From Rosa chinensis (taxonomy: Eukaryota > Streptophyta > Magnoliopsida > Rosales > Rosaceae): a DNA stretch of 64,000 bases. Both the position numbers and the translations under genes were made by a program. Below, piece after piece: positions 9,929 to 22,912 of the stretch; position 1 is the first letter of the stretch, and each line of letters opens with the position of its first letter. Location: positions 33,209,884-33,273,883 of the forward strand of contig NC_037093.1 of assembly GCF_002994745.2 (NCBI RefSeq). The letters are read 5' to 3'. The notes under the pieces were generated by a model. That model did not search any database, was not told the origin of the DNA, and worked only from the letters and a program-made list of their open reading frames with translations.

Positions 9929-11990
9929 GAACTTTGCTTGTCCTCAAGCAAACTAAATGAAACAAAATTCGAAAATCTACTAACTCACAAACAAAAGTAA
10001 AATACGGTATTAGCATTTCCAACCATAACCCTCAGAGAACTAATTATGTACATGACCATGAGGTTAACAAAGCACAACATAGGATTTTTGAATTTGTAAG
10101 GCAATTAAGATGCACGTGCGAGAAATGCTCAAGTATATGCATGCGATGACCATGTGTCAAATCAATCCACCATAATCAAATAGGCACATAGAAGACCCGA
10201 TATAACCCACTAAACTCACAAAGGTTCACTACATATTACCGCTCAAGTGTTTAGGGGCTATATGTGTTTCACTCAAAAGCAATTTCACAACATGCGCCTC
10301 CATATGCTTGCTCTTCGATCTCATCTCCGCTAGGTAACCCATAACATTCAAGATCAAGAGGTCTTTTATTTGGTTGTAATGGGGCTAAGGGTAAGTGGCT
10401 AATAGAAATGAAGGATAAGGAAAGACAAAGTCCATAGAAATCGGTGAAGCAACTCTCTCTTGTAGAGATATATGACTTTGCTTTCAAATGCTAACTCACT
10501 CACTCTAATCCCAATGTACAACCCACACTATACTATGTAATACTCTTTTTTTTTTTTTTTTTTTTTTTTTCACACAACTTACTTTTTTTTTTTTTTTTTC
10601 TACTTTTGTTTTCCTTGAACTTCCTTTCTATTTTCACAATCTTTTTTTTTTTTTTGGAGAACTTTCTTTTCTATACAAATCACTCACCCCCACACTTATT
10701 CTTTTGTAACCTCACACTTTTGAATTTTTTTTTCTTTTGAAGCACTCAGACATAAAGTCATTCTCTCGAATCGCTTCACCAACTACCATGGAATGGTAGG
10801 ATAAAAGTGTATAGGCTAGGTAGCAATTTGTGGTGCAAATGAACAAAAAGGCTAAATATATAAATAGGCTCAAAGTGGCAATCTAGTGGTAAATATATTT
10901 GGGCACATGCTTCTTTGGCCATGGTGGTATATAGTCCTAATGCCTCCATCCTTTCTATCATATCGCAAGCTAAAAGTAGCCTCGAGAGGTCTCAAGCAAG
11001 TTCTAGATACGCAATGTCATGAAATTGTACACACATGAAGAAAAAGTGAATGAACAATGCATACACTATGGATATTAGGCTCAAAAGCTCACAAATAAGG
11101 CATGCAAGTTAATCGAATAATCTATATGCTTCTCTAACTATGATGAATGAACCTAACATAGGCTATATGCACACATATAATCAAGCATAGATCACATATA
11201 CACTTAATCACAAAACAAATTCAAAGTCCTAGATCATGCTTAGTCTATTCACAATCACAACAAGTTAAGTCCATGGCTCGTCATTGGGGTTGGAAAAAGG
11301 CATTAACCACTAAAATATAATTACATAAAGCTATCTACTTTTTTTTTTTTTTTTTTTGGGTGCCCGGTGCCCGAGCCCTCACCCCCACACTTAAAACCAA
11401 CATTGTCCTCAATGTTGCAAAGTGAGCTCGAAAGCTAAATCCATGTCGGATTTAGGCATGAGAGTGAATTCCGGGCGAAAGCACAAAAATTTAACTATGA
11501 AAATAAAAATCTAAATGCGGAGAAAAGTTACGGAGAACCCCCTTTGGCGACCCTCCATTGCTCACGACCTTTGAAGAAGACTAATATGAGACACCAACCT
11601 CAAGGCACAAGGCCTTGACTTCCTTAACATATGCTCCATAATAGCTCAAAGTGCTCATGAGAAAGTCGACTCCATTTAGAACATAGAATGTCCTAGAGCA
11701 ATGCGCCACACAATACGCAAGGAATAAGGACAAGGGTCCTCCATTAAGCTCATAGCCTTGATCCCATCAATTCACAACCCAAAATCATCCTTAATGACCT
11801 CCACACAAAAATTATAGCTCAAAATATCTCCTTATTCTCCACACTCCAAGCACCTCCCGACCTCCCAAAAAGATGGCTAAAAAAAGCCTTATTGAACAAG
11901 AAAGAACATCACGAGTAATGCTAGGGTTGCCTCCCTAGCGAGCGCTTTGTTTAAGGACTTCATTGCCGGTCCATAGATCAAGAGAGTACA
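9929..11990 (-). other. Athila 3' untranslated region
   Basis: About 2 kb between pol and PPT without a coding frame. Has long T tracts on the plus strand (10546-10570, 11338-11358). It aligns over most of its length with 47144-50029 of the non-autonomous relative. No env-like gene or membrane-protein frame seen. Confidence 0.75.
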
Positions 11991-14900
11991 TCAAGGAACA
12001 TCTTGGAGGATGATTACCTCCTCTTGAGTGTCAAATGTAGTGTCCAAGTAGGGTTTCAATCGATGCCCATTCACCTTGAAGGGTTCCCCACCATTTAGAT
12101 TCTTGATTGCTATAGCGCCATGTGGGAAAACTTCAACTACTTCAAAAGGACCGCTCCATCTAGACCTCAACTTTCCGGGAAATAACTTGAGCCTAGAATT
12201 GTATAGGAGAACTTTTTGCTTGGGAAGAAATGTCTTCTTCACCAAATGTCGGTCATGTATCACCTTGGTCTTCTCCTTAAACAATTTGGCACTTTCATAT
12301 GCCTCTTCTCGAATCTCCTCCAACTCACAAAGATCAAGTTTCCGCTTCTCGCCACTTGCTTCCAAGTCAAAATTTAAAAATTTGATAGCCCACATAGCTT
12401 TGTGCTCAAGCTCGACCGGAAGGTGACAGTTCTTTCCATAGCATAAACAGAAAGGAGACATGCCAATAGGAGTCTTATATGCGGTCCGATAGGCCCATAA
12501 AGCATCATCAAGTTTAATGGCCCAATCCTTTCTAGAAGAGTTGACCGTCTTTTCCAATATCCGTTTAATCTCCCTATTTGACACCTCCACTTGACCAGAG
12601 GTTTGAGGATGGTAAGGTGTGGCAACTTTATGCTTGACCCCGTATTTCTTCAACAAAGCATCAAAAGTCCGGTTGATAAAATGTGTCCCACCATCACTAA
12701 TGATAATCCTAGGAGTCCCAAATCGAGAGAAAATATGCTCCTTTAAGAACTTAGTGACAACCTTGGAATCATTCTTTCGTGTGGCCTTGGCTTCAACCCA
12801 CTTTGAAACGTAATCAACCGCAACTATGATATATTCATTCCCATGAGACTTCGGAAAGGGTCCCATAAAGTCAATGCCCCAACAATCAAAAATCTCAACT
12901 CCCATAATGTTAGTGAGAGGCATTTGGTCCTTGGATGATATATTCCCGGTCCTTTGGCATCTATCACATTGAAGCACAAAAGAATGACAATCCCGAAATA
13001 AAGTAGGCCAAAAGAAACCGGATTGAAGAATCTTGAAAGCTGTCCTCCTCCCACCAAAATGACCTCCACATAAAGATGAGTGGCACAATGAGATAATCTT
13101 TGGGGCTTCCCACTGAGGAATACAACGTCTAATCACTTGGTCTTTGCCCACCTTCCACAAGTACGGGTCGTCCCAAATATAAGACCGAGCATCACGAAGA
13201 AACTTCTTTCTAGCATGTGCGTCATAGTGATCCGGAATGAAAGTACAATTGCTAGCCCAATAATTTACAAAGTCTGCAAACCAAGGCGTCTCAATATCAA
13301 CATGGAATAGGTACTCATCGGGAAAATGCTCAACCAATGGTATAGCAGAAGAATCTCCACCATGCTCAAGTCTAGACAAATGGTCCGCAACAAGATTTTC
13401 TCGACCCGACTTATCCTTGATCTCCAAATCAAACTCTTGGAGTAGTAACACCCAACGAATCAAACGGGGCTTGGCATCTTTCTTACTCAACAAATATCTC
13501 AATGCCGCATGATCTGTATGGACTATCACTTTCGAACCCAAGAGATAACCTCTAAACTTTTCAAGAGCAAAAATCACCGCCAGTAGTTCTTTCTCGGTAG
13601 TAGTGTAGTTCATTTGAGCCTCATTCAAAGTCCTACTAGCATAATATATAGCATGCAAGCGCTTATCTCGCTTTTGACCAAGCACGGCACCTAAGGCAAA
13701 ATCCGATGCATCACACATAATTTCAAATGGGAGTGACCAATCGGGAGCAACAATAATAGGTGCTTGTGTCAACCTCTCCTTAAGCAACTCAAAAGCACGT
13801 AGGCAATCGGAGGTGAACACAAATTTAGAATCTTTCGCCAAGAGATCACATAGAGGTTTAGAGATTAAGGAAAAATTCTCAATAAACCGCCGATAAAATC
13901 CCGCATGCCCCAAGAAACTCCTCACACCCTTTACACTAGTCGGAGGTGGTAACCGTGCAATCAAATCAATTTTCGCCTTGTCAACCTCAATGCCTCTTGA
14001 TGAAACAACATGCCCCAATACAATCCCCTCATCTACTATGAAATGACATTTCTCCCAATTCAAGACCAAATTAGTCTCCTCACATCTCGCAAGTACAAGT
14101 GATAGATGGGCAAGACAATCATCGAAGCTATCTCCATGTATGCTAAAATCATCCATAAACACCTCCATAAATTTTTCAGTCATATCATGAAAAATAGACA
14201 TCATCAACCTTTGAAATGTAGCGGGGGCATTGCAAAGCCCAAATGGCATTCTCCGATAGGCAAAGGTGCCGAATGGACAAGTAAAAGTGGTCTTATCTTG
14301 GTCTTCAGGGGCGATTGCTATTTGGTTGTACCCGGAGTACCCATCCAAAAAGCAATAATGAGAGCGCCCCGATAAACGATCCAACATCATGTCAATAAAG
14401 GGTAGGGGAAAATGATCTTTTCGGGTAGCGGCATTCAACTTCCGATAATCAATACATACGCGCCACCCGGTTTGTACCCTTTGTGCTACCTCTTCTCCTT
14501 TTTCATTTGTTATCACCGTTACTCCACCTTTCTTAGGAACAACTTGCACCGGTGAAACCCACTTTGAATCACTAATCGGATAGATCACACCCACATCAAG
14601 TAACTTAAGCACCTCGGCTTTTACCACCTCCATCATTGGAGGATTCAACCTCCTTTGAGCATCTCGCACCGGTTTTGAGTCCTCCTCCAAATGAATACGG
14701 TGCATACACTTAGAAGGACAAATGCCCTTAATGTCGGCAATTGTCCACCCTAAGGCATTCTTATGCTCCTTCAAAACTCCAAGAAGCTTCCCTTCCTCCA
14801 ACTCACTAAGCTTTGATGAAATAATAACCGGAAGGGTATCATCGTCTCCAAGAAAAACATACTTCAATGTGGGCGGCACGGGCTTCAACTCAAGTGTAGG

Positions 14901-16535
14901 TGGGCTCTCAAGAGAAGGTACCGCTCTAGTAGCAATAGGAGGCAAAGGCACTACCTTGGGCTTGTATGCCTTATGGAATGGCATTATAGTCTCCATGTGA
15001 TTCACGTCCTCCATTATGTCATCATCATTAAATCTCAAGCTAGACTCCTTAACAAGATCATCAATAATATCCATCATCTCTACTCGAAAGCAATCCTTGA
15101 GATACACCGAACTCTTCATAACATCAAAGATTCGAAACCCAATAGTAGTGTCAAACACCGTCATAGTTAAGATTCCCTTTTGAACATCAATCTTGGTGCC
15201 GGCGGTTGCCATGAATGCCCGCCCCAAAATAATGGGAAGCTCCTCACTATCACTACTTAAAGGCTCCATATCTAAAACCACAAAGTCAGCGGGTACCAAT
15301 ATCTCATCAATTTTCACCAAGACATCTTCTACCACTCCTCTTGGATAAACCACACTTCGGTCCGCCATTTGCAATCTAATCTTGACCGGTTTAATATCCT
15401 CCAAAGCAAGTGTTTTGTAGACTTCATAAGGCATGAGGTTGATACTCGCTCCAAGATCTAGAAGTGCCTTATCAAAATTTCTCAATCCAATGGTACAAGG
15501 AACGGTAAAGCATCCGGGATCTCCAAGTTTAGGAGGAAGCCTTCGTTGAATTATTGATGAGGCCTCCTCTCTAAGATAAACATTCTCATCATCCCTAAAC
15601 CGTCTCTTGTTTGTGCACAATTCCTTCAAGTACTTGGCATATGAGGGTACTTGCTTAATGGCATCCAAAAGTGGAATATTAATATTCACCTTCTTGAATA
15701 ATTCCATGAACTCCACATTTTGACGCTCTTTCTTCTTCTTGAGGTCTTGCATTCTCTTCACATTAGGATATGGCAAAATTGGCTCTTGAGAGAAAACTAA
15801 TGGTGGGGTAAATTTCAAGTTACCCATAGGACCCTTAAGGGTGCTCACGGTCCCACTAGGATCCCTAGCCAACACGGCCTCCCCTAGTGAAGAATAGACC
15901 GGAGTACTCCTATCCTTAGGACCTCCACTAGTTACATGAGAATCTTCCTCCTTATTTCTCCCCTTTGATGTAGACTCCGAATTTTTAGCATGAGGCTTCC
16001 TTTTAGAAAGGTCTTCCACCTTATTTCTCCCCCGGTCTTCCACCTTATTGCTCCCCATATGATCACTAGAAGATGATACAATAGTAGTAGGCCCAAAGTG
16101 AACATGCTTAGGTGGTGCGGATGAAGTAGATATATGAGACTTTGAAGATGTACAATGAGATAAAGAGGTCTTCCTTCCTTGTGCACCTCCGGGAAGTACA
16201 TTTTCTTCCTCCCCGGCTTCCTTATCCACCCCCTTATTTCTTCCTTTTGTATACAAAGCCACATCACCCACTCCAATTTCCGGGGGTACATTTTCTTCCC
16301 CCCGGTTCCCATCCGCCTTTAAATCAAAATCATGCATATTTAAAGAATTTCCAACATTGCCACGAGGTACATTTTCTTCCCTCGTGGCACCATCAATCAA
16401 TTCAAAATCACTATCACTAGAGCAATCCTCTACCATAACATACTCATCACTAGAATTTGAAATGGGGGAGTTGGGAGTATGCATAGGAGAGGAAACATAA
16501 CCATGATAAGAATGGGATGAGGAGGAATAGGGGTC
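11991..16535 (-). CDS. Athila pol part of gag-pol: protease, reverse transcriptase, RNase H, integrase
   Basis: This polyprotein region copies element RNA into DNA and integrates it. Numbering from the ATG at 16580 (whose first 15 codons come from the inserted LTR), domains run in order. A low-complexity linker (~16-290) comes first, then the aspartic protease DLGAS (375-379), and RT with [17 protein letters not shown] and FMDD (808-811). RNase H has acidic residues near 956, 998 and 1023. Integrase follows with zinc-finger H1166/H1174/C1205/C1208 and a D,D-35-E triad D1237, D1296, E1332. It ends with [13 protein letters not shown] and VNGHRLKPY. No stop or frameshift occurs over 1515 codons including the stop. 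The frame is in phase with gag across the LARD, so this was one continuous open frame before insertion. As it stands the element cannot make a full polyprotein. Confidence 0.95.
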   Translation of the reverse strand, partial: DPYSSSSHSYHGYVSSPMHTPNSPISNSSDEYVMVEDCSSDSDFELIDGATREENVPRGNVGNSLNMHDFDLKADGNRGEENVPPEIGVGDVALYTKGRNKGVDKEAGEEENVLPGGAQGRKTSLSHCTSSKSHISTSSAPPKHVHFGPTTIVSSSSDHMGSNKVEDRGRNKVEDLSKRKPHAKNSESTSKGRNKEEDSHVTSGGPKDRSTPVYSSLGEAVLARDPSGTVSTLKGPMGNLKFTPPLVFSQEPILPYPNVKRMQDLKKKKERQNVEFMELFKKVNINIPLLDAIKQVPSYAKYLKELCTNKRRFRDDENVYLREEASSIIQRRLPPKLGDPGCFTVPCTIGLRNFDKALLDLGASINLMPYEVYKTLALEDIKPVKIRLQMADRSVVYPRGVVEDVLVKIDEILVPADFVVLDMEPLSSDSEELPIILGRAFMATAGTKIDVQKGILTMTVFDTTIGFRIFDVMKSSVYLKDCFRVEMMDIIDDLVKESSLRFNDDDIMEDVNHMETIMPFHKAYKPKVVPLPPIATRAVPSLESPPTLELKPVPPTLKYVFLGDDDTLPVIISSKLSELEEGKLLGVLKEHKNALGWTIADIKGICPSKCMHRIHLEEDSKPVRDAQRRLNPPMMEVVKAEVLKLLDVGVIYPISDSKWVSPVQVVPKKGGVTVITNEKGEEVAQRVQTGWRVCIDYRKLNAATRKDHFPLPFIDMMLDRLSGRSHYCFLDGYSGYNQIAIAPEDQDKTTFTCPFGTFAYRRMPFGLCNAPATFQRLMMSIFHDMTEKFMEVFMDDFSIHGDSFDDCLAHLSLVLARCEETNLVLNWEKCHFIVDEGIVLGHVVSSRGIEVDKAKIDLIARLPPPTSVKGVRSFLGHAGFYRRFIENFSLISKPLCDLLAKDSKFVFTSDCLRAFELLKERLTQAPIIVAPDWSLPFEIMCDASDFALGAVLGQKRDKRLHAIYYASRTLNEAQMNYTTTEKELLAVIFALEKFRGYLLGSKVIVHTDHAALRYLLSKKDAKPRLIRWVLLLQEFDLEIKDKSGRENLVADHLSRLEHGGDSSAIPLVEHFPDEYLFHVDIETPWFADFVNYWASNCTFIPDHYDAHARKKFLRDARSYIWDDPYLWKVGKDQVIRRCIPQWEAPKIISLCHSSLCGGHFGGRRTAFKILQSGFFWPTLFRDCHSFVLQCDRCQRTGNISSKDQMPLTNIMGVEIFDCWGIDFMGPFPKSHGNEYIIVAVDYVSKWVEAKATRKNDSKVVTKFLKEHIFSRFGTPRIIISDGGTHFINRTFDALLKKYGVKHKVATPYHPQTSGQVEVSNREIKRILEKTVNSSRKDWAIKLDDALWAYRTAYKTPIGMSPFCLCYGKNCHLPVELEHKAMWAIKFLNFDLEASGEKRKLDLCELEEIREEAYESAKLFKEKTKVIHDRHLVKKTFLPKQKVLLYNSRLKLFPGKLRSRWSGPFEVVEVFPHGAIAIKNLNGGEPFKVNGHRLKPYLDTTFDTQEEVIILQDVP

Positions 16536-16540
16536 ATACA
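16536..16540. other. LARD target-site duplication, left copy
   Basis: ATACA, repeated at 25479-25483; lies inside the Athila gag-pol linker codons. Confidence 0.9.
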
Positions 16541-19106
16541 TGTAACGTCCCGAACCTAAATCCACGTGTTTACTAGTCATTTGGACGGTAAACGACCTTT
16601 GCTTTCACTTTTACTTTCGGTTTAGTACTTTTAGTGGCCCTAAAAGTTGACTTTTTATTCGGGTCAAAATTTGAGAAAATGTTCTTCATGAAAGTTGTAG
16701 GGGACGTTAAACCGAGCGCGTGCATATGTGGTTCGTAAAAATCGGACTTCGTATGCGAGAGTTATGGCCAAAATTGTAAAGTTACTGTTCATGGTAACTT
16801 TTGATAAAAAAGGAAATTTACCCGGGTAGGTTTCCATTTCCGGAAACCACCCCAACTCTTTCTCTCTCCTCTCCCCCGATCTCTCTTCCTCCGGTTCGGC
16901 CATTTTTCTTCTTCCATCAAATTCCGGCGATTCCGGCCACCAACCGGCGTGCCACCGGTCACCAGAGGAGCGCCTCCTCCCTCCGAGCACCCCAGCAGCC
17001 TTGATTTTCCACGATTTGGCCGGAAAACCACGGATCGAAGCCAAAACCACTCCAGCTGCAGTTTGGGACTTTTGCCGATTCCCGACGATTCCGGCCACCT
17101 CCGGCCCCCATTTCTTCGTCGAAGGTTTGGTTTTTACCACTGATTATTTCCCCTATGGTCTTGTAACACGATTTGAAGTGTAGAGGCCGGATCGAATTAG
17201 GGTTCTTGAATTTTCTGGGTTTGTGTTCTTGGATCGATTTCGACTGTTTGTAGTTGTTATTTGTAAATGTTGTAGTTATGAAGTGGAATCAGTGTGTTGA
17301 GTAGGTGTTGCACCTGAAATTTGGTGGCCGGAGGTGGAGGTTGGCACCGGCACGTGAAACCCACGCACCGCCACTGTAGGTGGCGCGTGAGTTGGCGTTT
17401 TGGCCGGAAATTTCGACTTGTTGTTACTGTAATTAATCCTTTTTACGTCTAGTTGATTAATCGAAGCTTGGAAATGGATTTGGAGGTGAATTGGATATGA
17501 ATATTGGTGTTTATTCAAAGAATGGAGAAATTATTAAACGAATTATGAGGAATCCATCCATCGGATTTCCTCGGTTTGGCCTTTGAGTCTATATATTAAG
17601 GAGATAATATTATTGAAGAAGATTGGGAGAAATTGGGCAATTAAAGTTGATATTAGGGTTGATTTTAATTAATCCAATTTAGTTTTCCATCCCGAAATTA
17701 AAGTTACGAACGTTATATTGTACAGGACGTGAGGAGGATTTCCTTGAGGAGGGTTTGGATCGACGGCAAGCTTAGCCGTACTTTGTGAGTGGACGTTTGT
17801 TTTAAATAAGTGATGCATGCATTATTTATTAAAGCCTGTTTTATTTTATTAACGTATTTTTCCGAGCATATAAAGATAATTATGATTTATCTTATGGAGT
17901 TACTTCTAAATATTATTTTCCATGAAGTGATTATGATTTATATCGGTTGAGAATTTGGTTATAAAGTATTTATGCTCGGATTCGAATTTTTATTTGAGAC
18001 TTTATTTATAAATGGAGTTCGTTTGAAATAAATCTCTATGATTATTTATTGATTACGATTTTGGCATTGGGAATGCCTCGTTGTTGATTTATTTATTTCT
18101 TTAGCGTGTGAGACACGCTGTTAATTTATACGGCTCCTTACGAAAATCAGAGTACGGTTGGGAATCGTACCCGTATGTCCTTTATACGTGGGACTTGGGG
18201 AAGCTTTAAGGATTTAACGGTTTTTAAACCGCCATACCTAGGGTCGTTATTTATATATTATATTACTGGCTAGCCTATTATTACTCCTCCCTACTTACTA
18301 TGTGTTCGTAGGTGAGTAGAGGAGAGCATGGGATGCTCAAGAGTGTGGGACACTCCGACCCGAGCCAATAAGGCTCCCTTCTTTCGTATGGTGAAAGTTT
18401 TTCCCCATCTTTTATTATGATTTGACTAGCGGGGCTAGTCCGGTTTATTTTATCCAGCGGGGCTGGAATGTTTTGCACGAGTTGTGAACTTAAAGAAATA
18501 CGTTTTATAAACGTTGCATGCATCGAGACTTTATATTGTAAACTTGTGGGAAAGTATAAATTTATCTTTATTGATACTTATTTATTTTGTCCACTCACTC
18601 TAACGTTTTTATGTACTTTCCCCTTGGGCCCTTTGGTTTAAATTGCCCAGATCACAGTGCTGTGGACCGGCATAGGAGCGGAGGCTAGTACCACCTTTGT
18701 CATCCATTCTCAGTAGGTTATTGATTAACCTACTTATTGTATTATATTCCGAGTCTGTTCCTTAGATTGCTCTGAATACTTGTTGAGAGTGGATTTATAC
18801 ATTTGTATAATTATGTGTGTAAGAGAGTGGTTTATTTTGGGAGATTGTTGAACGATTGAGTTACGGGGTTGTATTTGTTTAAGATGTTTTGGTTGTGAAG
18901 TTCGATGTTTTTTATTTGGAGAATTTTTGGATTGTTGCTAGGAAGCAGGGCGGCTTCAAGCGTAGAACTTAAATTATTTTGAGGAGTGTTTTCAGCAGGT
19001 TTAGGGTTGCCCATTTTTAGGGGAGATTCTGTCGAATTTTCTCGAAAAGTGGGTCCCGCAGGTCCACCTGGGAGTTAGGAGGGTAATTCCGGGGTGGGTC
19101 CTGACA
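16541..19106 (+). repeat. LARD 5' LTR, 2566 bp
   Basis: Starts TGTAACGTCCCG, ends GGTCCTGACA. Equal in length and almost in sequence to 22913-25478. The open frames at 16664-17140 and 18281-18523 recur in the other LTR and are not genes. Confidence 0.95.
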
Positions 19107-19121
19107 GTTGGTATCAGAGCA
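19107..19121 (+). other. LARD primer-binding site, tRNA-Met type
   Basis: GTTGGTATCAGAGCA lies immediately after the LTR; TGGTATCAGAGC is the standard plant initiator-tRNA-Met PBS. Confidence 0.9.
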
Positions 19122-22100
19122 TTAGGTTATTAGGTTCTGTAGACTCGTTTCTATTCTGTTACCTTATATACTTGGTGTTGCCCAGTACCTCTCGAGTGAT
19201 GGCCCGACTGCAGCGGTTCCCCATCGTGTGCTCTTCGGTGCTGTGGTATTCATCAAGTGTGTAAGGTACAAAGTTAGTTGGTTTTCTTCTGGTACTATGC
19301 CTCTTGTACGCCGACCTCCTAGGGTTTTCTTTCCGTATTCGATTGGTTAACTATCATGCGCCTATCCCTGGTGATGGTAGAGTAAAACTACTCTACATTT
19401 TCGAGTTGTGCTACGAAATGTGATTCGAGGAAAATGTTGTGGTTGTCTTTTCCTTGATGCCAACAAGTTTGTTGGGGCAGGGATTAAGGTGCGGAAACCA
19501 GAGTTCGAGTTGTGTTTGAGTGTCTGAGACGAGCGACAATAGCTTTGGGCTGTCTCTAGATGATATGATTGCTTCGGGAATCAGGATTGTGGGTAGAAAT
19601 GGACTTGGTAATAATGGTGGTTTTGACTTTGAACCAAGTTTCGGGAAAGATGTTGTGTGATGTGATTGGTTGTTAGGTAGCATTTGAAATATTATTGGAA
19701 GTTTTTGGTGGTTCTTTGGGAACCTCAGTGTTGGAAACCATTTACAGAGAAAAATTGAATAATTATTCTGGGTTGTTATGGCTAGAGTCTTTGTTTTCAA
19801 GTGACTTTGGTCACTGATGATGGCAAGTGAGAGGTAACGACAGTAATTGAGAGATATAAGTAGGACGGGATTTTTAGAAATTGTCATTTTGGGTCGTTGA
19901 CCTAACCAAGGTGTATGAGCATAGTTTTGCTCGAAATAAAAGAGATTGATTTTTGATACCATGACTTATAGTTTTGTCTATCTGAGTCTTGTATGGTAGC
20001 GAGTAGGGAGATTAACAAGAATGGGCTTTTACAGTTGATATGTGCTTGAAGTGCAAGAATTGGAAGAATGCTTAAGGTTTTATAATAGAGTTACGACTTT
20101 GGTCGGTAAATAATTGGGAGAGTTGGAATCAACTCTTCGTATGTGGTATTATGCAAATGGATTCCTTTGTTTATCCATTTTTGAGTGAAACGGTTGTGGG
20201 GAATAGTGATAGTGACATAGTTCGGTGTTCTTAGAAGTTCAAACGGAATTACTTTGTGATACGGAATCTGATTTGAGTTTTGAATCACGGAGCCTTGAAG
20301 GTTGAATTGTGATAGACTCTTAGTGGAAGTTTGCCGGACGAATGGGTTGTGATATTATATTAGTGGATGGTGGAAGGAATAACTTTATGGAAATAAGTTT
20401 TCTGTTGGCTCTGGAAATATTTTAAGTTAAGGCTTGACCAAGACTCTTGTTATCTTGGGTGGAAGGTATTGTAGTCTGTTTTAAGTGACGTACTTCAGTG
20501 ATGATTATTTGAGCAAATTGGATCATTATTGTGGTGGGACCACGTTCGGATCCGAATATCGATTGGTGTGACACAAGCTGTTGGACGGGTGTCCTTTGTC
20601 TTATATTAAGGATTGTTTGGGAAAGAGCTTGTGAATTGTGTTAGCTACCTTGAGGAATTAGTTATTACTTGAATCGGTTATGTGTAATGGATTTCTTTGG
20701 AGGAAATGAGCGAACTTTGCCACCCTGGTGACCTTTAATTGGAAATGTTTAGGAAGTTGTTGGTATGAGTGAAATCCGGTCACCACTTATCTAAAGTTAA
20801 GACGACTTGAACAGGAAGTAGGAGTTGAATTGAAATAAATTGATTGGGCTTATGCTCTATCATGGGTTCAATATATATTTAAGTACTACTTGTTGAGCTA
20901 CTATGATTGAGTTATGTTATTGGAATAATTCTTAGTGAGAAGATTTGGAAAGTTTTTGGTGCAATTTTGGTTAGCACAAGGAAGTCATAGGAATTCTTGT
21001 TGTAGCTGAAATTTTATAAGTTAAGCGTCGATTGAGGAGTGGATTCGTGGTTATCTTATCCTCTTTTTGGTAAGGGCAATTGTTGTTTATCGGTTTTGGC
21101 CTTAAGTTAAATAAAAGGAGTTGGCTATATTCTAGCACTTGCAAGTTCAACGCGGTTTGACATAACTGATTTCCATTGATTCTTGTAACATCAGACAATG
21201 AACCTCTTCGATATCATATTTTCCTATCTTGGGAAGTAGACTCCGTTTCTGTGGTACACAAGTGCTATTTGTTTAATTAAGTGACTTTGTGAGTTTTTCT
21301 ATTTGGGCACTTATTCGACTTTCTCTCCAGGTTGTTTTGAGCAAAAGAGTTTTTACGAATTTTTGCTTAGCAGTGGCTAAGAGTTATTGGTAATGCTTGA
21401 GGGCATATCTATACTTTAAAACTGTTGAGTCAACAAGGGATGCTATTTTATTTGAGTGTGATCGGAATTCCAATCAAGTATTGTTTTCGGTGGTGAGAAT
21501 TATATTGGCATACGAAGTAGAATTATCATTTGTGGCGTAGAGACCAGCGAGATTGACATGGATTCAACTAAATTTTTGACCTATGACTAAGAAGTGTAGC
21601 CTCAGCTAAGAACAACTTTGGTGTGATGTATCTCTTCTTAGATTTGAATATTTGGGCTGGAATTGAGCGAATATTTATGGATTTTGCTTTGCATCAGGTT
21701 TCGGAAGATGTAGTACATAATGTGAGCAGTTTCGATTTTAGACATTGGTAATTGGTAGACTCCTTGGAATGCATGTGATTTAGAAGAATTTTATCCCCAC
21801 ATTATAGTTATAAGAAGTTTTCGAGGGACAATGTTAATTTGCCCGTTTGAGAACTATAAGTGTGGCCAGCGGGATAACTATTAAATGAGTTTTCTTGTTA
21901 CTGGGAATGTCATTTCAAGGCGTGATCAATGTTCCAGTCAGTTGTCTGAGTAGCAAAGAGGAAGTGTAGTGGTTCCATAACCTACCTGCTTAAGAACTTA
22001 TGGGTTTGTCGGAGGCTACCCTTTGTTATGCTTGACAATTGTGGGACCTTTACGTGAACGACATTCGATCAAAAATTTTTATATAAATAAATGGAATGAA

Positions 22101-22900
22101 GTGTTGTTGTGTGTGGTAGTTAATAAATTACTTGTTTTGGACTTTTTGGGTTTCTGTAACCATGTTGTGATGTCTTAATCGTGTTGGCTTCCCATTAACA
22201 CCGGTGTAATTTGGAAAAGGTATTGTGTGTGGGGTCAATGACTTATAACAATGTTGTTGGTGAACGGTTTGGTTCTTCACCGTATGAGTTATATGCAAGA
22301 TTATGAATACGTCTATTCCAGTCAATTGGCTTGTGACGTCAATACCTCGTGCTATCTGAACTATAAGCATGTTTTGATTTGCTTGAGTAGTTGGAATTAT
22401 AGGAAAATCTTTGGGGTTGTCAAAGTAGTTGACTTGTGATTGTAAGAGAAAAATTTGACCAAGGATAAGTCGACAAGCTTCAAGGTTTTGGAAACATTGG
22501 ATGAGATATTGTTTTGATTAGTCTTTTAGGAGACTATGAAAAGAAGTTCATTCTGGTTGTGGGTTATATCTTTATTTCCACATCTTGGTTTTCTTGACGG
22601 GCGAGACGATTATTCCTTATGCAGTATTCAAGATTACAGTGACTGGTCATATTTCTGCTTGAGGACTGTTCCTTTTTATATGTTGATTCCCTTATTTTAT
22701 TTGGCCACCTCTTGGACTAGATCTAAAGTTAGTTTCTGCATGAGTTGAGCAGACTTGCATATCGATCGTGTGATATCATCCCCACGTTGTTATGATCTGA
22801 GTACTAGTACTACCTTCGTTGAGGATGTTGCATTGCAGATTAGTACATGTGTGCTACCTCTACTTTAACAGTATGAAATTTCGAGGACGAAATTGTTATA
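19122..22900 (+). other. LARD interior, no coding capacity
   Basis: About 3.8 kb of T/G-rich plus-strand sequence. Only scattered short frames on either strand; no zinc knuckle, protease, RT or integrase words. No internal repeat noticed. Confidence 0.75.
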
Positions 22901-22912
22901 AGGAGGGGAGAT
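22901..22912 (+). other. LARD polypurine tract
   Basis: AGGAGGGGAGAT abuts the LTR start TGTAACG. Confidence 0.8.

Noticed and set aside
9916..11991. Env-like gene downstream of Athila pol
   Set aside because: No frame of useful length, signal peptide or membrane helix between pol and the LTR.
16664..17140. 158-codon frame, also at 23036-23512
   Set aside because: Inside both LARD LTRs; arises from LTR leader sequence, no family match.
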